A program made the translations under genes and the position numbers. The notes under the pieces were generated by a model that saw nothing but the letters and a program-made list of their open reading frames with translations, had not been told where the DNA came from and did no database searches. This document shows, piece by piece, positions 30,964 to 34,182 of a DNA stretch of 34,182 nucleotides (position 1 is the first letter of the stretch; every line of letters begins with the position of its first letter). This DNA is from Gemmatimonadota bacterium (GTDB lineage: Bacteria > Gemmatimonadota > Gemmatimonadetes > Longimicrobiales > Gaopeijiaceae): assembly GCA_022340755.1 (NCBI GenBank), contig JAJDNI010000085.1, positions 1 through 34,182 of the forward strand, written 5' to 3'.

Positions 30964-32790
30964 ATGAGCGTTACTCCGGATCTCCTGGGGAGGCTTTCCA
31001 CGCGACCGGGCGTCTATCTGTTCCGAGATGCCCGGAGCACTGTGCTGTACGTAGGCAAGGCCAAGTCCCTCCGCCCCCGCGTGAGAAGCTACTTCCGCTC
31101 CGAGGCCGACCACTCACCCAAGACACGCGAGCTCATGCGGCGGGTGGAGTCTCTGGAGACCATGGTGGTGGGATCGGAGGCCGAGGCCCTCATCCTCGAG
31201 GCCAATCTCATCAAGGAGCATCGGCCGCGCTTCAACATCCTCCTCAGGGACGACAAGCGGTACCCCTACATCAAGGTCACCGTGCAGGAGCCCTTTCCTC
31301 GCGTCTACGTGACCCGGCGCGTCCTCAACGACGGCGCGCGTTACTTCGGCCCCTACACGTCGGTCGGACCCATGCGCGAGGCGCTGGAAGTCGTGAAGCG
31401 GCTCCACACCGTGCGATCATGCCGATACGACCTCCCCCGGGAGGCACCCGAGCGCCCCTGCCTGGACTACCACATCGGCCGGTGCAAGGCACCCTGCGTC
31501 GGACTGCAGACCGAGGACTCCTACCGGGCCATGATCGACGAGATCCTCGGCATCCTCGAGGGGGACACCGAAGAGCTCCGACGCGATGTCGAGGACAGGA
31601 TGCGCGCGGCCGCCGCGGCGCTGGATTTCGAGCAGGCTGCCCGGCTGCGGGACGTGGCCCACGGGATCGATACCCTCGCGAGGGAACAGCGCGTCCATCG
31701 GGCCCAGGGTGGAGACCTGGACGTCGTGGGCCTCGCCCGAGACGGAGAACTGGCGGCGGGGGTGGTCATGCGCGTGCGGAGTGGGCTGCTGCTGGGTCGG
31801 GAGTCGGTGCGTTTCGCCGATGTGGGCGAGGAAGCCGATGCCGAGCTCCTGGCGTCTCTCCTCTCGCGCTACTACCTGGGCAGCGGATCGGCGCGGATGG
31901 CGGATCTTCCCAGAGAGGTGCTGCTCCCGGCGCAGGTTCCCGACCAGCACCTCTTCGAGGAGGTTCTCGGTGAAGCGGCCGGCCGCCGAGTGCACCTCAC
32001 GGCGCCGCAGAGAGGCGAAAAGGTGCGGCTGGTGGACCTGGCGGGCCAGAACGCCCGTCACGTGCTCGAGGACCGCGTCGCCGCGGCGGCGTGGTCGGCC
32101 GACCGGGCCGAGGACGCCCTCTACGGGCTGCAGGAGGAGTTGGACCTCAAGGTCGTGCCGCGACTCATGGTGTGCTTCGACATCTCGCACACGCAAGGAT
32201 CGGAGACCGTGGCCAGTGCCGTGGTCTTCGAGAACGGCGATCCCCGGAGGGCCGACTACCGCCACATGCGCATCAAGGGCGCCTGGGGCAACGACGACTT
32301 CCGGAGCATGGAAGAGGCCGTTGGGCGGTACTTCCGGCGGCGGCGTGACGAGGGGAGACCCCTGCCGGATCTGGCCGTCATCGACGGGGGGAAGGGCCAG
32401 CTCTCCGCCGCGGTAGCGGCACTGGCCGCGTTGGACCTCGCGGATGTCCAGGTCGCGGCTCTGGCGAAGAAGGAAGAAGAGGTGTTCGTTCCCGGGCGTC
32501 GTGGCGCGATTCGGCTGGACCGGCGCAATCGTGCGCTCCACGTGCTCCAGCGCATCCGCGACGAGGCGCACCGCTTCGCTCTTCGCTACAATCGGAAGCT
32601 CCGGAGCAAGCGTACCCTGCGGAGCGAGCTGGGGGACATTCCGGGGATCGGCCCACGCCGGCAGACCGAGCTCCTCCGGCGCTTCGGATCGGTCAGGGGC
32701 GTGCGGGAGGCGACGCGCGACGAGATCGCCCGGCTCCCGGGGTTCTCCGAGGCGCTGGCCAGTAGGGTTCTGACGTATCTTGGACGCTGA
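30964..32790 (+). CDS. uvrC: UvrABC excinuclease subunit UvrC
   Basis: This 608-residue protein makes both incisions in nucleotide excision repair. It has an N-terminal GIY-YIG domain (P-G-V-Y-L-F and Y-V-G-K-A-K, about 15-35). Four cysteines at 153, 166, 174 and 178 match the iron-sulphur ligand spacing reported for E. coli UvrC. A UVR domain (D-F-E-Q-A-A-R-L-R-D, about 220-230), an RNase H-like 5' nuclease (F-D-I-S-H-T-Q-G-S, and D-D-F-R-S-M-E-E-A) and C-terminal helix-hairpin-helix motifs (I-P-G-I-G-P-R-R) follow. The length is normal. The ATG at 30964 is chosen because the earlier in-frame ATG at 30853 overlaps murJ and adds an unconserved tail. Confidence 0.96.
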   Translation: MSVTPDLLGRLSTRPGVYLFRDARSTVLYVGKAKSLRPRVRSYFRSEADHSPKTRELMRRVESLETMVVGSEAEALILEANLIKEHRPRFNILLRDDKRYPYIKVTVQEPFPRVYVTRRVLNDGARYFGPYTSVGPMREALEVVKRLHTVRSCRYDLPREAPERPCLDYHIGRCKAPCVGLQTEDSYRAMIDEILGILEGDTEELRRDVEDRMRAAAAALDFEQAARLRDVAHGIDTLAREQRVHRAQGGDLDVVGLARDGELAAGVVMRVRSGLLLGRESVRFADVGEEADAELLASLLSRYYLGSGSARMADLPREVLLPAQVPDQHLFEEVLGEAAGRRVHLTAPQRGEKVRLVDLAGQNARHVLEDRVAAAAWSADRAEDALYGLQEELDLKVVPRLMVCFDISHTQGSETVASAVVFENGDPRRADYRHMRIKGAWGNDDFRSMEEAVGRYFRRRRDEGRPLPDLAVIDGGKGQLSAAVAALAALDLADVQVAALAKKEEEVFVPGRRGAIRLDRRNRALHVLQRIRDEAHRFALRYNRKLRSKRTLRSELGDIPGIGPRRQTELLRRFGSVRGVREATRDEIARLPGFSEALASRVLTYLGR

Positions 32791-32868
32791 GCGCGAGATG
32801 GCGGACCTGCACCTGCCCGGATCGTTGCCGCATTCGACCTTCACAAGGAACCGCACGAGGAAGCCCAC

Positions 32869-34182
32869 GTGACCGTCCGAACGCGATTCGCACCCAGCCC
32901 CACGGGGCGGCTGCACCTGGGGAACGTCCGGGCCGCCGTCATCAATTGGCTCCTCGCGCGCCGACACCACGGCGCCTTCATCCTCCGCATCGAGGACACC
33001 GACGTGGAGCGCAACGTCGCCGGTGGCGAGGAGGACATTCTGGAGGATCTGCGCTGGCTGGGTCTCGACTGGGACGAAGGGCCCGATGTCGGAGGCCCGC
33101 ATGGGCCGTACCGGCAGAGCCAGCGCCAGGACGGGTACGACGCGGCCGTGGAGCGCCTTCTGGCGGCGGGGCTGGCGTACCCCTGCTTCTGTGGCGAGGA
33201 GGAGCTGGATGCCGACGCGGCGACGGGGAAAGAGGGCAGGGAGGTCCACCGATACCCCGGCCGGTGCCGTGCCCTGAGCGGAGAGGAGCGGGCCCGGCTG
33301 AGCGCGTCCGGGCCTCCGCCCGTGATCCGGTTCGCGGTCCCGGAAGGGTCGGAAAGCGTCGATATCGAAGATGAGGTGTTTGGTTCTATTTCTTTTCCCG
33401 TCAGTGATATAGACGATTTCGTGATCCGCAGGTCCGACGGGCGGGTGACGTACAACTTCGCCGTCGTGGTGGACGACGTGGACATGGAGATCACCCACGT
33501 CGTCCGGGGTGTCGGCCATCTGTCGAACACGCCGAAACAGGCTCTGATATTCGACGCGCTGGGCCGTCCGCGGCCCGTGTTCGCACACCTGCCCACGGTG
33601 TTGGGCGCCGACGGGCGGAAGCTCTCCAAGCGCGAAGGGTCTGCGTCCGTGCCCGGGCTCCGGGCGGTGGGGTACCCTCCCATCGGCGTCCTCAACTATT
33701 TGTCGCTGCTGGGCTGGTCCCACCCCGACGAACGGGAAGTCCTCACGCGCGACGAGCTCATCGCCACCTCCGGTCTCGATCGCATCGGGCGCAGCGACAC
33801 GCAGGTGGACCCGGCGAAGCTGCACTGGATCTCGTCGCAGCATCTCGCGCGGGAGAGCCTGGACCAGCTCACGGATCACGTGGCTCCCTTCGTGGACGCC
33901 ACGCGGTTTCCTTCGGCCGGCGAGCACCTCCCCGAGGTCGTGGAGGCACTCCGCACCCGCCTGGGAACCTATGGGGAAGTGAACGAGCATCTGCCACTGC
34001 TCTTCCCTGAGGACCCTGGGCTACTGGCGAAGGCTCGCGCCGACGTCGTGGCGTCGGAGGAGGGGTGGCAGGTGGTCCGGGCGGTCCGGGATCGCCTCGC
34101 CAGCAGTACAGAATGGGAGAGCGGCGCACTCGGTCGTACCGTGCGTGAGGTCGGGGCCGCCACGGGAGTCCGGGGAGCCCGG
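32869..34182 (+). CDS. gltX: Glutamyl-tRNA synthetase, 5' part (cut by window end)
   Basis: 438 codons are present and the frame is open to the window end, so only the last few dozen residues of the anticodon-binding domain are missing. It is a class I synthetase. The HIGH-type motif is A-P-S-P-T-G-R-L-H-L-G-N (about 7-18). The zinc ligands are C-F-C and, further on, G-R-C-R-A-L. The KMSKS motif is K-L-S-K-R at 251-255, in D-G-R-K-L-S-K-R-E-G. V-V-D-D-V-D-M and H-V-V-R-G lie between. The GTG start has GAGGAAG (32857-32863) five bases upstream. Bases about 33357-33425 are AT-rich with rare codons but the reading frame is intact. It could be discriminating or non-discriminating; this cannot be told here. 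Confidence 0.95.
   Translation, partial: MTVRTRFAPSPTGRLHLGNVRAAVINWLLARRHHGAFILRIEDTDVERNVAGGEEDILEDLRWLGLDWDEGPDVGGPHGPYRQSQRQDGYDAAVERLLAAGLAYPCFCGEEELDADAATGKEGREVHRYPGRCRALSGEERARLSASGPPPVIRFAVPEGSESVDIEDEVFGSISFPVSDIDDFVIRRSDGRVTYNFAVVVDDVDMEITHVVRGVGHLSNTPKQALIFDALGRPRPVFAHLPTVLGADGRKLSKREGSASVPGLRAVGYPPIGVLNYLSLLGWSHPDEREVLTRDELIATSGLDRIGRSDTQVDPAKLHWISSQHLARESLDQLTDHVAPFVDATRFPSAGEHLPEVVEALRTRLGTYGEVNEHLPLLFPEDPGLLAKARADVVASEEGWQVVRAVRDRLASSTEWESGALGRTVREVGAATGVRGAR

Noticed and set aside
31417-33990. An 857-codon open frame on the minus strand across uvrC and gltX.
   Set aside because: Antisense to two clear genes; the product has no domain and shows the composition bias expected from reverse reading of GC-rich codons.

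Overview
The window is a GC-rich, gene-dense chromosomal segment in which every supported gene lies on the + strand. The gene content points to a diderm bacterium with lipid A: BamA, Skp/OmpH, LpxD, an LpxC-FabZ fusion, LpxA, LpxB and LpxK are all present. It also carries genes first known from Firmicutes (McsA, McsB and ClpC, plus the bacillithiol enzyme BshC). Together with a PorV/PorQ-like barrel, a DUF5683-like protein and an MJ0042-type zinc-ribbon protein, this suggests Gemmatimonadota or a close relative. That assignment is inference from gene content, not a database result. I saw no rRNA, tRNA, CRISPR array, insertion sequence or phage gene, and no gap without a gene exceeds about 220 bases.

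Layout. Bases 1-3548 hold the end of an outer-membrane barrel gene, a small exported/membrane protein gene and rnr, joined by stop/start overlaps. Bases 3545-5735 hold a pseudo-receiver/GGDDF protein, with its own likely promoter, and a zinc-ribbon protein with a long acidic linker. Bases 5767-9841 begin with a promoter and a leader hairpin, then prfB with a classical programmed +1 frameshift, lysS and a Lol permease gene. Bases 9834-14738 hold lolD and then mcsA-mcsB-clpC, the protein-arginine-phosphorylation and degradation module, with no ctsR beside it. Bases 14741-17947 hold bamA and skp, ending in a good intrinsic terminator (17979-18016). Bases 18035-25281 form the lipid A block: lpxD, lpxC-fabZ, lpxA, a Gfo/Idh oxidoreductase, a 43-residue membrane protein, lpxB, a DUF374 acyltransferase and lpxK. 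Bases 25278-28976 hold nadB, rlmH and bshC, tightly coupled to lpxK. Bases 29069-34182 hold a small PspB-like membrane/coiled-coil protein, murJ, uvrC and the 5' part of gltX.

Taken together this is mainly an envelope-biogenesis region: lipoprotein release (Lol), outer-membrane protein folding (BamA, Skp), lipid A synthesis (Lpx) and lipid II flipping (MurJ). Translation, RNA-processing, proteostasis and repair genes are interleaved.

The most interesting non-gene signals are the RF2 recoding site, the hairpin leader in front of it, a cluster of dyads written in rare codons at the end of clpC just upstream of bamA, and an AT-rich rare-codon patch inside gltX. Among proteins, the notable ones are the GGDDF variant with a dead receiver, an McsB whose C-terminal phosphoarginine-pocket motif looks altered, the oxidoreductase sitting where a UDP-diacylglucosamine hydrolase is often found, and the tiny conserved-looking membrane ORF before lpxB. 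I did not find a clearly new multi-gene defence or mobile system.
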